Positions 45,612 through 57,109 of a DNA stretch of 64,000 bases are shown here, one piece after another. The notes beneath the pieces are model-generated. The model was given only the letters and a program-made list of their open reading frames with translations. It did not search any database and was not told the DNA's origin. Each line of letters opens with the position of its first letter. Position 1 is the stretch's first letter. A program made the position numbers and the translations under genes. Origin of the DNA: Limnoperna fortunei (Eukaryota; Mollusca; Bivalvia; Mytilida; Modiolidae); NCBI GenBank assembly GCA_944474755.1, contig OX104114.1, positions 22,467,220 to 22,531,219 on the forward strand, read 5' to 3'.

Positions 45612-48600
45612 TTATATATTTACAATAAGCTTGTCATTAGAAATATAACATAAAACATTGTTAAGACACCAAAAATCTGAAAAAGAATCAATATTGTTAA
45701 TAAACTTACAATATGAAAACTCGATTGCCAGTCGGGCGCGGATGCGCGACCTGAATTCCTGGAGTGGGTCTGTTGGTCCGCCTCCCGTCCTCAGGTGCTG
45801 CAGGGTCACGTAGGTGGCCATCTTCGCCTGGGTGGCAATCCACTGGAACAGTCGTCTTGGGGTCCTGTACCGCTTCATCCATCGTTGCGTGTTGGTACAT
45901 TCTCCCAACACGACTGTTCCGTCCTCCATCACGATTGGCTGTCTGTTCGTCTCTGGACAGCCGACCCTGGATGACGTGTGGTCGGCTGGTACTGTGATGT
46001 CTGGACAGCTGATCCAAGATGGCGGTTGATCAGCTGGACTCGATTTCCTAACTGGACAGCTGTCCGATGTTGGCGTGTGGACATCTGGAGGAGATCGATT
46101 TGCACTGACCTGAGGTGGCGTTAGGTCAGTGCTAGTAAAAGTAGAAGGTCCAAATATAAATGATTCTATTGAACCTACATTATTTGTGCTTAATTTACAC
46201 AGAATATTATGAACGTTATTTAATAAAACACTAATACGGGGACAGGCTATAAAAATGTGATGTAAGTCCTCTTGCAAACCACAAGAGGGACAAACATCAG
46301 ACTGCTGATAACCAGCTTTACAATAAAATTTACTAGTTGCAATAGCACCATGAAGGATTCTCCAGTTAAGGTCACCTTCATGCATGCTATGGGGATATTC
46401 ATAAACATGACTATATATAACATTAGGGGGAACATTAGATCGTAAAATACTACACCAAGGGGACAGTAACTTTTTAGTATGGGAACTATTAAAATTCTGA
46501 ACAACAGATAACAAATAAATCATTTTCTTGGGACATTTATCGAGAACAACGCCCTTACTTAATTCAGGTGCATTGTCAATATCCAATTTAAAAATATATT
46601 GGTGAACAACTCCAATATCAATATTATTATGTAAAAACCTATCTATCAATTTACTCCACTCCGGAGGAAAAGACGACCATAGTAAATCAAGGTGTTGTTG
46701 TATACAGCGTTCGGAACGAATGCTTATTATGCCAACAAGATCGTCTGCAGTAAACTTTCTTTTTAGACTAGTATCAAAAAGATCTTTGATCTTAGTTATA
46801 CCCGCAATTACAAAATTTTCAAAATAAAACGGTTCTTCGGTTTTAGGGTTAACTAATAAAGGATTAAAGAACAGAGGTTCTTCTAAAATGTCTGCAACTG
46901 AGGTATCATCTATTTTTATTCTAGATGATTCAAAATATTTCCAGGCTTTTATTAAATCTTGATAAAAGCTTGGGATGTTAGGATACTGAAAATCCCCATC
47001 AAGTAGTAACAATTGTACATCATAATTCAAATTAGAAACAGTAGACAAAAAATATTTACAAAAATAGTAACAAGGGTGAACATCTTCACCATTCATTAAT
47101 GTTAAAAATCTATACATAAATTGAATTCGAAAATCACGAATTCTAGACAAGATATGAACTAAACCCTGTCCTCCAGTACATACGGGAAGATACAACATTT
47201 CTTTCGAAATCCAATGTTTTCCTTGCCATAGAAAGTCAACAAATTTATTTTGAATGGCATTAATAATTTCGTCGGGCACGGCCACTGAATTTAATCGATG
47301 CCACAATTTTGATGCGAAGAGTAAATTAATAACAAGTGTTCGTCCTCTAAGTGACAAACCACGAGCAAAGGGTCTCCACCTGTCAAGTTTATTGGCAATA
47401 TCCTCTTCCATCCCTTCCCAATTTTGTTTATAAAAATCCTTATTGTTCCCCACAAAAGTACCCAAAACCTTTAAACCTTTATTATTCCACTTGAGGCCAA
47501 GTGGACAATCATTTCTATTTTTCCAACTTCCCACCCACAAACCTTCGGATTTTTGTAAATTAATTTTTGAATTGGAAGCTTTCTGGTATATATCTAACCA
47601 GAAAGACAACCTATCAAAATCAGAGTCCTGTGTTAATAAAGTATCCAAATCATCTGCATATGCAGATAAACAACTTTTCTTACCATCAGATAATGGAAGT
47701 TCAAGGCCTGATAAGCCGTCTTTTGACCTTAGTTTGTGTAAAAGAGGTTCAAGGCATATGGCATATAATTGACCAGACAAGGAACATCCTTGTCGTATAC
47801 CTCTTTTAAATTGAAAAGGGGACGATAACGAGTTATTAATTTTAAGTAAACTATGTACATCTGTATAAATAGTTTTTATACATGATATAAAATAATCGCC
47901 AAAACCGAAGGCTTCTAATGTCTTCATCAAATAACCATGATGAACACGATCAAAAGCCTTCTCTTGGTCAAGGGAAACAATGGCAAGGGGGATATTTTCC
48001 TGATTAGCATAACACGTAGCATCAGAAATAAAACGAATACTATCACTTATATGACGACCGGGAACACAATAACTTTGATCGATATTTAATATATCGGGTA
48101 GAACGGTACGGAGTCTTAACGAGAAAGCTCTAGTTAATATTTTATAGTCGCAACAGAGAAGAGACACTGGTCTCCAGTTTTTTAACAAACTACTGTCACC
48201 TTTCTTCGGAATCATCGTCAGAACGGCTCTTCTGCACGAAAGTGGAAGTCTGTTTTCTTCAATAGAAGAAACAAAAACTTCATGCATATCTTTACCAACG
48301 ATGGTCCAAAAGGTTTTGTAAAATTCACTAGGTAGCCCATCAATACCAGGGGACTTATTATTATTCATTTTTAAAACGGCAGACGACAATTCATCATAAC
48401 TAATAACAGTATCTAATGTTTGTTTTTGGATTTCACTTATTGTAGGAAGGTCTTTCAAAATTTCATTTTGACAACCTTCATCAACAGGATCGGGGCTATA
48501 CAAGTCAGAGTAAAAATTTCTGGCAAGGCTTTTTATTTCCTGATCGGAATCAGTTATACTGCCATCAGGCAATGTTAAATGGGATAATAGTTTCTTTGTA

Positions 48601-49745
48601 CCACGTTTCTTTTCAAGGTCAAAAAAATATTTTGTAGGTTTATCTGAATCATTAACATATTTGAATCTTGAACGAACCCAAGCACCACGGGCCTGGATTC
48701 GTTCAAGTTCAGACAACTGTTGCTTCCTCTCAATTAAAATGGCATTGAGATCTGGATTTGTTGCAATGTTTAATTTCAACAACTCAATATCGTATTGCAA
48801 ACTATCAAATTTACGTTTAAAATCATAACTCTTTTTAACAGAAAATTCTTGCGAGAGTTCCTTTATTTTATATTTTCCCCGATCCCACCAATCTTGAATA
48901 CACTTGAAATCAGATTTTTGTAATCGCCAAGAAATCCAGAAGTTATTAATCATATCAACATACGATTTATCTTCTAAAAGAGATGTATTTAAACACCAGT
49001 ATGCACTCTTGTGTTTACCTTGAATTTCTTTAAAGTAAACACGAACAAAATCGTGATCCGAATATGTACATTCTTTTATTTCAGATGATCTGATGAACTG
49101 ACTGTAATGTTTTGAGATATAAATTCGATCGAGTCTTGCGGCGACACCGTCATTTCTCGACCAAGAATATATTTTATCATACGGATGAATATTACGAAAC
49201 GTATCAATAAATTTGAAACGCTTAACAATATTTTTAAATTCATTACAAGAATGGGGGTGGGGCTCAACATCTCCTGTCCTATCTAAGGAAGGATTGGTAG
49301 TACAATTAAAATCACCTCCAAGAAATATTGGATAGGAAGAATCAAGTTGATTCAAATGGTGTTTTAAACATTTTAAAAAGTCAAGTTTTTCTTTGGGACA
49401 GGTGGGGGAATAAACATTCAAAAAATATACAGTTTGCTCCTGTAATTTGACAGTCGCATGTAAAATGCGACCAGGTAAGATAATTTTATGATCTAGAATA
49501 GTATATTCTAAATTATTTGAAAAACATATCGCTAATCCAGCAGAAATAGTTGAGAGATGAGAGAACACTATTTCTCCTCTCCATATCATTTTCCATATAC
49601 CTTCATCAGAAGGAATGGTATGAGTATCTTGGAGAAAAACTATGTCTGCATTTAATTTAGATTTCAAAGAATCTAAAATAAAATATCTTTTAAAAGAATC
49701 ACGACAACCTTGAGTGTTCAGTGAAACTAATGAAAAACCAGACAT
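45612..49745 (-). CDS. LINE ORF2: APE endonuclease - reverse transcriptase
   Basis: 1377 residues starting directly at MSGFSLVSLNTQG, which supports this start for the other full copy. All catalytic motifs are kept: QDTH, GGDFNC, DRIY, YSDHD, LDQEKAFDRV, YADD, and the CX2CX7HX4C motif CPSCGLQEDLHHIFIAC. The same Asp replaces Glu in QETH as in copy 2, so it is a family feature. The Pro-rich linker is a few residues longer and differs in sequence. Confidence 0.92.
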   Translation of the reverse strand: MSGFSLVSLNTQGCRDSFKRYFILDSLKSKLNADIVFLQDTHTIPSDEGIWKMIWRGEIVFSHLSTISAGLAICFSNNLEYTILDHKIILPGRILHATVKLQEQTVYFLNVYSPTCPKEKLDFLKCLKHHLNQLDSSYPIFLGGDFNCTTNPSLDRTGDVEPHPHSCNEFKNIVKRFKFIDTFRNIHPYDKIYSWSRNDGVAARLDRIYISKHYSQFIRSSEIKECTYSDHDFVRVYFKEIQGKHKSAYWCLNTSLLEDKSYVDMINNFWISWRLQKSDFKCIQDWWDRGKYKIKELSQEFSVKKSYDFKRKFDSLQYDIELLKLNIATNPDLNAILIERKQQLSELERIQARGAWVRSRFKYVNDSDKPTKYFFDLEKKRGTKKLLSHLTLPDGSITDSDQEIKSLARNFYSDLYSPDPVDEGCQNEILKDLPTISEIQKQTLDTVISYDELSSAVLKMNNNKSPGIDGLPSEFYKTFWTIVGKDMHEVFVSSIEENRLPLSCRRAVLTMIPKKGDSSLLKNWRPVSLLCCDYKILTRAFSLRLRTVLPDILNIDQSYCVPGRHISDSIRFISDATCYANQENIPLAIVSLDQEKAFDRVHHGYLMKTLEAFGFGDYFISCIKTIYTDVHSLLKINNSLSSPFQFKRGIRQGCSLSGQLYAICLEPLLHKLRSKDGLSGLELPLSDGKKSCLSAYADDLDTLLTQDSDFDRLSFWLDIYQKASNSKINLQKSEGLWVGSWKNRNDCPLGLKWNNKGLKVLGTFVGNNKDFYKQNWEGMEEDIANKLDRWRPFARGLSLRGRTLVINLLFASKLWHRLNSVAVPDEIINAIQNKFVDFLWQGKHWISKEMLYLPVCTGGQGLVHILSRIRDFRIQFMYRFLTLMNGEDVHPCYYFCKYFLSTVSNLNYDVQLLLLDGDFQYPNIPSFYQDLIKAWKYFESSRIKIDDTSVADILEEPLFFNPLLVNPKTEEPFYFENFVIAGITKIKDLFDTSLKRKFTADDLVGIISIRSERCIQQHLDLLWSSFPPEWSKLIDRFLHNNIDIGVVHQYIFKLDIDNAPELSKGVVLDKCPKKMIYLLSVVQNFNSSHTKKLLSPWCSILRSNVPPNVIYSHVYEYPHSMHEGDLNWRILHGAIATSKFYCKAGYQQSDVCPSCGLQEDLHHIFIACPRISVLLNNVHNILCKLSTNNVGSIESFIFGPSTFTSTDLTPPQVSANRSPPDVHTPTSDSCPVRKSSPADQPPSWISCPDITVPADHTSSRVGCPETNRQPIVMEDGTVVLGECTNTQRWMKRYRTPRRLFQWIATQAKMATYVTLQHLRTGGGPTDPLQEFRSRIRARLAIEFSYCKFINNIDSFSDFWCLNNVLCYISNDKLIVNI

Positions 49746-49821
49746 TACAATAGTAGTGAAAAAAAGAGCAAAAATGCATATTTAATAGGAACAAACATAT
49801 TGATTTAGATAAAAATTGTTT

Positions 49822-51378
49822 CTAAGCATGAGTTTTAATGTATGCCTTTAACTTCTTAATTAGTTTGTTTAGACGTGCTTTTAACTGCGAAGATGTTTCA
49901 GGATTTCTTCTTCGGTCAATGAAGTCTTGACACAGTTGACGAATATTGGTAGTATATTCTAGACACTTTTCCACAGGTTTTTTGTTACTTTTGAGTTCAG
50001 ACAGAAGTCGCTCAAGTTCTTCAGCTGATAACTTTTGATCCGTATCCACTACTATTTGGGATAGGTTTTGCTCAGATAGATCGGATGATACAGACTCAAT
50101 GTCTACATCCTCGTCTTCATTGTTATTATTAATGCAATGGGATGAAGGGGGTAAATCCCAAATACTTGAGTTATCTTGAGAAGAAACATCTTGAATATTA
50201 TTAGTTGTTGGGGTTTTATTACTAATAATTATATCATTATTGTCTGCTGCCTTTCGCTTCATTGCGGATTTGACTGGCAGCTGATCGGTCTCCTGTTTTT
50301 GCGTAGGAGGGTTGACATGTACAGTGGAATTGGAAATAGTAGACTTCACAGGTTTTTCTACATTAGTAGCATGGGCTGGGGTTTTGGAGGCAGAAGCACA
50401 GACGCCAGAGTCCGAGGCAACCAACTGCTTTTCCGTCTCAGTTGGGGGCGCACGTTCAGCTATATACGGGACATCTGTATTGGTAACTGAAATTTTGTTC
50501 TCAGTTGTCGGTCGGTTTTCTGGGCATCTACTTTGAATATGTCCAGTTTTTTTGCACTTGAAACAGACAACATCGTCGTTTACAAATATTCTATAACTTT
50601 GTCTTTGATAGTACATATCAAAATAATCTGGTAATAATACATTGGGGTGGGGAAGAATGGATACTTGTCTTCTAAACGATTTGACGTGTTTTAATGCCGG
50701 CAGTTTGATGCCTAACGCAATAGGCTTAATATCAGATATTATACGGCCATAGCGCATAAGTTCATCTTCTAGCAAGTCATTGGGTATAAAAGGAGGGCAA
50801 TTAGACAATGTAACTTTTTTGGGAATTCTAACAAGGCATTGGACATCAATATGTTCATCCCCGATACTAAGGCCATTTGAACACAAAAGTTCAACATCAT
50901 CAAGATTAGACAAGAATATTACAACACCAGATCTCATACGAGAAGCAGCGACTATATTCTCTGGTTTCACGACGGTGGCAACAGCAATAACATACTGTTC
51001 AATAGAAATTGACAGTATGTTTCTTAATTTGACGCCATGTTTCCTCGACACAAAGCCAAAAGGTTTATGCCCGAACGAAGGCATGTCATCGTCTTGTTCA
51101 GATCTTGAACTATCTCTTTCAGACACTACATTATTATCAGTCGATAAATCTGAACTTTTCGATCTCGAACTTTCTCCGTTCAAATGAGACGTTACAACAT
51201 TATCACTATTAGCCTGGGGCAAGGATTTTAAACCTACCTTGGACGGCATTGTTCTCTTAATTAAATTAAGGTCCCTATTGTCCTTCTCACATAACATAGT
51301 ATTGCCTGAGGCAACAACAGACGACAACTGAGTACTTTTACCATTAACAACAACACTTGAAAATGAAGGCGACGCCAT
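49822..51378 (-). CDS. LINE ORF1: nucleic-acid-binding gag-like protein with CCHC knuckle
   Basis: 518 residues from MASPSFSSVVV. RRM-like middle and CCHC knuckle CFKCKKTGHIQSRC as in the other full copy. Differences cluster in the Ser/Asn-rich N-terminus and the linker after the knuckle, while the RRM-like part is nearly unchanged, consistent with purifying selection. ORF2 starts 76 bp downstream. Confidence 0.88.
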   Translation of the reverse strand: MASPSFSSVVVNGKSTQLSSVVASGNTMLCEKDNRDLNLIKRTMPSKVGLKSLPQANSDNVVTSHLNGESSRSKSSDLSTDNNVVSERDSSRSEQDDDMPSFGHKPFGFVSRKHGVKLRNILSISIEQYVIAVATVVKPENIVAASRMRSGVVIFLSNLDDVELLCSNGLSIGDEHIDVQCLVRIPKKVTLSNCPPFIPNDLLEDELMRYGRIISDIKPIALGIKLPALKHVKSFRRQVSILPHPNVLLPDYFDMYYQRQSYRIFVNDDVVCFKCKKTGHIQSRCPENRPTTENKISVTNTDVPYIAERAPPTETEKQLVASDSGVCASASKTPAHATNVEKPVKSTISNSTVHVNPPTQKQETDQLPVKSAMKRKAADNNDIIISNKTPTTNNIQDVSSQDNSSIWDLPPSSHCINNNNEDEDVDIESVSSDLSEQNLSQIVVDTDQKLSAEELERLLSELKSNKKPVEKCLEYTTNIRQLCQDFIDRRRNPETSSQLKARLNKLIKKLKAYIKTHA

Positions 51379-51800
51379 CTTTAAACCAAATCAAACCAAT
51401 AAACAAAAATCCAATCCACCAAAAATCTCGGCAATCCGAGAATAAATACCGAAATAAACCCCACAAAATGAAAGAACTTCTTCTTCCAAACACAACAATA
51501 CAAATATTTACGAAGTACGATACAAAATAACCAAGAAATAAATGCTTTGAGCGGAGCTCCGAAAAACACGTCCTATCCCTTCAAGAAGAAGAAGAAGAAG
51601 AAGAAGAATTTGAATTTTCAATACCCTTTATTAAATAAAACAATATATCACAGTAGTACAAGGTATCAAAAATTCAAGTAACATAAAATATAATCCTTAC
51701 AAATACATTATTATGACAAGCTATTTAACAATTTTGAAAATACATATAAATAAGTTAACTTTAAACCCAAAAGTATATAAAATAAGACAAATATTTTTAA

Positions 51801-51956
51801 AGACTTTGTCCAAATGATCAAAGTCAGTTTAAACTGATACAAGCCAGTTTAAACTTTAAACATTATTACCTACCTATATTAAAATTAAAAAAACCTATAA
51901 ATGACTTTGTCCGAATGATCAAAATCAACATGGACTGGTACACGCCAGTCCATGTT
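51801..51956 (-). other. Paired 3' UTR hairpins of LINE copy 4
   Basis: Stems at 51826-51855 and 51927-51956, identical in arms to copy 2. Confidence 0.7.
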
Positions 51957-52040
51957 TTAACCTTTAACACATCGCGATTTACAATATATAAACAAGAAAA
52001 TAAAAATATAAATCAAAAATACAGATAAAATAACTTAACA

Positions 52041-54733
52041 TTAAATATTCACAAAAAGCTTGTCATTAGAAATAAAACACAATACATTATTAAAACACCA
52101 AAAATCTGAAAAAGAATGAACATTATTTATAAACTTACAATAGGCAAATTCAATTGCCAACCGGGCGCGGATGCGCGACCTGAATTCCTGGAGTGGGTCT
52201 GTCTGTCCGCCTCCGGTCCTCAGGTGCTGCAGGGTCACGTAGGTGGCCATCTTCGCCTGGTTGGCAATCCATAGGTACAGCCGTCTTGGGATCCTCTGGG
52301 TCTTCGTCCATCGGTGCGTGCTGGTACCTTCTCCCAACACGACTGCACCATCCTCCATCACCATAGAGTCTTTCATCACCGCTGGACAGCCGGCCGTGAA
52401 TGGAGTGTGGCCGGCTGGTGTATCTGGACAGCTGATCCCAGGTGGCGGTGGATCAGCTGGAATCGATCTCCTAACTGGACAGCTGTCCGATGGTGGCGTG
52501 TGGACAGCTGGAGGAGATCGATTTGCACTGACCTGAGGTGGCGTATAGTCAGTGTTTGAAAAAAAAGAAGGTCCAAGCATAAAAGATTTTATGAAACATA
52601 AATCATTTTTGATTAATTTGCACAAAATATTTTGAACTTCATTTAATAAAACTTTTAAACGTGGACAAGCTATAAAAATGTGAAGTAAGTCCTCTTGCAA
52701 ACCACAAGAGGGACAAACGTCAGACTGCTGATAACCAGCTTTACAATAAAATTTACTGGTGGCAATAGCACCATGAAGGATTCTCCAATTAAGGTCACCT
52801 TCTTGCATGCTATGAGGATATTCATAAACATGACTAAATATGACATTAGTGGGGACATTTGATTGTAACATATTATTCCAGGGGGACAGCAACTTTTTTG
52901 CACGGGAACTATTAAAATTTTGAACAACAGATAATAAATAAATCGTTTTCTTAGGACATTTATCAAGAACAACGCCCTTACGTGATTCAGGAGCATTGTC
53001 AATATCTAATTTAAAAATGTATTGGTGAACAACACCAATATCAATATCATTATTTAAAAAACGGTCAATCAATATACTCCACTCCGGAGGAAAAGACGAC
53101 CACAGTAAATCCAGATGTTGTTGGATACAGCGTTCAGAACGAATGCTTAATATGCCAACAAGATCATCTGCAGTAAATTTCCTTTCCAAACTAGTATCGA
53201 AAAGATCTTTAACTTTGGTTATACCGGCAATTACAAAATTTTCAAAATAAAAAGGTTCATCTGTTTTGGGGTTAATTAATGAAGGATTAAAGAACAAAGG
53301 TTGTTCTAAAATGTCAGCCACTGAGGTATCATCTATTTTAATTCTAGACGATTCAAAAGTCTTCCAGGCTTTAATTAAATCTTGATAAAAGCTTGGAATG
53401 TTAGTGTATTGAAAATCCCCATCAAGTAATAACAACTGAACATCATAATTCAACTTAGAAACAGTAGACAAAAAATATTTACAAAAATAGTAACATGGAT
53501 GAACATCTTCACCATTCATTAATGTCAAAAATCTGTACATAAACTGAATTCGAAAATCACGAATTCTAGATAGGATATGAATTAAACCCTGTCCTCCAGT
53601 ACATACAGGAAGATATAACATTTCTTTCGAAACCCAATGTTTTCCTTGCCATAAAAAATTTACAAATTTGTTTTGAATGGCACTAATAATTTCATCAGGT
53701 ACGACCACTGAATTTAATCGATGCCACAATTTTGACGCGGAAAGTAAATTTATAACAAGCGTTCGTCCTCTGAGTGACAAACCACGGGCAAAAGGCTTCC
53801 ACCTGTCAAGTTTGACAGTAATATCCTCCTCCATCCCTTCCCAATTTTGTTTATAAAAATCCCTATTGTTTCCAACAAAAGTACCCAAAACTTTTAAACC
53901 TTTATTATTCCACTTGAGACCAAGTGGACAATCATTTCTATTTTTCCAACTTCCCACCCACAAACCTTCGGACTTTTGTAAATTAATTTTTGAATTGGAT
54001 GCTTTCTGGTATATATCTAACCAGAAAGACAACCTATCAAAATCAGAGTCTTGCGTTAATAAAGTATCCAAATCATCTGCATATGCAGATAAACAACTTT
54101 TCTTACCATCTGATAATGGTAGTTCAAGGCCTGATAAGCCGTCTTTTGACCTTAGTTTGTGTAAAAGAGGTTCAAGGCAAATGGCATATAATTGACCAGA
54201 CAAGGAACATCCTTGTCGTATACCTCTTTTAAAATGAAACGGGGACGATAACGAGTTATTAATTTTAAGTAGACTATGTACATCAGTATAAATAGTCTTT
54301 ATACATGTTATAAAATAATCTCCAAAACCGAATGCTTCTAATGTCTTCATCAAATAACCATGATGAACACGATCAAAAGCCTTCTCTTGATCAAGGGAAA
54401 CAATAGCAAGGGGGATATTTTCCTGATTAGCATAACAAGTAGCATCAGAAATAAAACGAATATTGTCACTGATATGACGACCGGGAACACAATAACTTTG
54501 ATCGATATGTAATATATCGGGTAGAACAGTACGAAGTCTTAGCGAGAAAGCTCTCGTTAATATTTTATAATCACAACAGAGAAGAGACACAGGTCTCCAG
54601 TTTTTCAACAAACTACTGTCACCTTTCTTTGGAATCATCGTCAGAACGGCTCTTCTGCACGAAAGTGGAAGTCTGTTTTCTTCAATAGAAGAAACAAAAA
54701 CTTCGTGCATATCTCTCCCAACGATGTTCCAAA
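52041..54733 (-). CDS. LINE ORF2 fragment: reverse transcriptase and C-terminus, endonuclease lost
   Basis: It begins inside the protein at WNIVGRDMHEV and has no start codon of its own. Reverse transcriptase motifs LDQEKAFDRV and YADD, CPSCGLQEDLLHIFIAC and the C-terminal block are intact. The open frame runs on accidentally through the (TTC)n and hairpins to 54854. Without the endonuclease and 5' UTR it is presumably inactive. Confidence 0.85.
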
Positions 54734-54764
54734 AGAAGAAGAAGAAGAAGAAGAAGAATAATAA
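54734..54764 (-). repeat. Resumed (GAA)n(TAA)n tail of the E element at 44187
   Basis: (GAA)n then (TAA)2 between the LINE truncation point and hpE. Confidence 0.75.
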
Positions 54765-54982
54765 GAAACGGTGCAAAAACAATAAATCCCCGACACTTCG
54801 TGGTCGGGGATTTAATAATAAGAAACGGAGTAAAAACAATAAGTCACCCGACACTTCGTGGTCGGCGACTTAATAAGAAACGGAGTAAAAACAATAAGTC
54901 GCCCGACACTTCGTGGTCGGCGACTTAATAAGAAACCGGACAAAAACAATATGTCTCCCAAAACTTCGTTTGGGAGACATAA
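54765..54982 (-). repeat. Hairpins hpE, hpB, hpB, hpC
   Basis: hpE 54765-54815, hpB 54822-54873 (left arm mutated to AAGTCACC), hpB 54877-54928, hpC 54932-54982. In bracket order they close E (44187), CB (43552), one surplus, and the long C at 25017. Confidence 0.8.
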
Positions 54983-55586
54983 CTAGTGCTGATTGTGTTG
55001 GGATGCCAACACAGAATGTCTCCCAAACGAACCCCCATTGCCACTATAATCCCATGGATAGTATTTCATTCAAATCAGTACATTAAAATATGCCTAGAAA
55101 TCAAATTTTGTTGAAATCGGACAAAGTTGACTTTTTCCTGCAGTAAAATAGCCGCCATTTTGAAACCGGAAGTCGGACAAAAATTTTTTAAATAGTGGCA
55201 CACTCAGGGTATCATAAGCTACCTGTATACCAAATTTTGTCTAAATCGGATGACGTTTAAATTTTTACATTTTGAGGGGGGTGGTGTTCGGATGGCGGCC
55301 ATTTTGAAATGTCGGCCGCGTCAAAATTTTTTTTGCAAAAATGCTTGGGATAGTTAGCTGTATCAGTATACCAATTTTCATTGAAATTGCTTTGGCAATT
55401 ACTGAGATCTGACAACGGCCGTCATTTTTTTTCAACGGCGGCCATTTTGAAAATGGCGGCCATTTTGAAAATTTCTAAAGTGTATTGCACAACTTCAGGT
55501 CACCCTTAACATGTTCCCAAAGTTTCATCTTGATTGGACATTGCATCTCTGAGAAAATGTGCGGACAAGATTGAACGGAAAGAAAA

Positions 55587-55618
<32 letters not shown>

Positions 55619-55634
55619 AGAAGAATAATAATAA
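54983..55634 (-). mobile_element. Family C element
   Basis: Complete with hpC at 55635. Differences include TTTTGAGGGGGG for TTTTTAGGGGGG and AAATAGCCGCC. Confidence 0.82.
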
Positions 55635-55685
55635 GAAACCGGACAAAAACAATATGTCTCCCAAAACTTCGTTTGGGAGACATAA
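55635..55685 (-). repeat. Terminal hairpin hpC
   Basis: Closes the C at 54983. Confidence 0.83.
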
Positions 55686-56272
55686 CTAGTGCTGATTGTG
55701 TTGGGATGCCAACACAGAATGTCTCCCAAACGAACCCCCATTGCCACTATAATCCCCATGGATAGTATTTCATTCAAATCAGTACATTAAAATATGCCTA
55801 GAAATCAAATTTTGTTGAAATCGGACAAAGTTGACTTTTTCCTGCAGTAAAATGGCCGCCATTTTGAAACCGGAAGTCGGACAAACAATTTTTAAATAGT
55901 GGCACACTCAGGGTATCATAAGCTACCTGTATACCAAATTTCGTCTAAATCGGATGACGTTTAAATTTTTACATTTTTAGGGGGGTGGTGTTCGGATGGC
56001 GGCCATTTTGAAATGTCGGCCGCGTCAAATTTTTTTTTGCAAAAATGCTCGGGATAGTTAGCTGTATCAGTATACCAATTTTCATTGAAATTGCTTTGGC
56101 AATTACTGAGATCTGACAACGGCCGTCATTTTTTTTCAACGGCGGCCATTTTGAAAATTTCAAAAGTGGATTGCACAACTTCAGGTCACCCTTAACATGT
56201 TCCCAAAGTTTCATCTTGATTAGACATTGCATCTCTGAGAAAATGTGCGGACAAGATTGAACGGAAAGAAAA

Positions 56273-56340
<68 letters not shown>

Positions 56341-56356
56341 AGAAGAATAATAATAA
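55686..56356 (-). mobile_element. Family C element with expanded (GAAA)n
   Basis: Body lacks one GGCGGCCATTTTGAAAAT unit. The (GAAA)n in the tail (about 56270-56341) has some 18 units against 3-7 in other C copies. Closed by hpC at 56357. Confidence 0.82.
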
Positions 56357-56474
56357 GAAACCGGACAAAAACAATATGTCTCCCAAAACTTCGTTTGGGA
56401 GACATAATAATAATAATAATAAGAAACGGAGTAAAAACAATAAGTCGCCCGACACTTCGTGGTCGGCGACTTAA
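56357..56474 (-). repeat. Hairpins hpC and hpB
   Basis: hpC 56357-56407 closes the C at 55686; hpB 56423-56474 closes one of the CB chimeras at 19200/19835. Confidence 0.78.
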
Positions 56475-56483
56475 TAATAATAA

Positions 56484-57109
56484 CTAGTGCTGATTGTGTT
56501 GGGATGCCAACACAGAATGTCTCCCAAACGAATCCCCATTGCCACTATAATCCCCATGGATAGTATTTCATTCAAATCAGTACATTAAAATATGCCTAGA
56601 AATCAAATTTTGTTGAAATCGGACAAAGTTGACTTTTTCCTGCAGTAAAACGGCCGCCATTTTGAAACTGGAAGTCGGACAAAAAATTTTAAATAGTGGC
56701 ACGCTCAGGGTATCATAAGCTACCTGTATACCAAATTTCGTCTAAATCGGATGACGTTTACATTTTTTACATTTTTAGGGGGTGGTGTTCGGATGGCGGC
56801 CATTTTGAAATGTCGGCCACGTCAAATTTTTTTTTGCAAAAATGCTCGGGATAGTCAGCTGTATCAGTATACCAATTTTCATTGAAATTGCTTTGGCAAT
56901 TACTGAGATCTGACAACGGCCGTCATTTTTTTTCAACGGCGGCCATTTTAAAAATTTCAAAAGTGGATTGCACAACTTCAGGTCACCCTTAACATGTTCC
57001 CAAAGTTTCATCTTGTTTGGACATTGCATCTCTGAGGAAATGTGCGGACAAGATTGAACGGAAAGAAAAAAGAAAGAAAGAAAGAAAGAAAGAAGAAGAA
57101 TAATAATAA
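56484..57109 (-). mobile_element. Family C element
   Basis: Last body of the pile; complete with hpC at 57110. Confidence 0.82.

Larger units (their letters stand above)
45183..51586 (-). mobile_element. Tx1-clade LINE, copy 3 (full length)
   Basis: Same organisation and ends as the copy at 11984, with scattered substitutions, (TTC)n on both sides and both frames open. Its 3' part is closest to copy 1. Confidence 0.88.
51609..54733 (-). mobile_element. Tx1-clade LINE, copy 4 (5'-truncated)
   Basis: It keeps the 3' UTR and ORF2 from about residue 480. The 5' break (GTTCCAAAAGAAGAAG on the plus strand) abuts (TTC)n. Its C-terminal linker and 3' UTR are closest to copy 2. Confidence 0.85.

Noticed and set aside
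54734..54854. N-terminal extension of the ORF2 frame in LINE copy 4 through (TTC)n and hairpins
   Set aside because: Accidental open frame across microsatellite and terminal hairpins, absent from the full-length copies.
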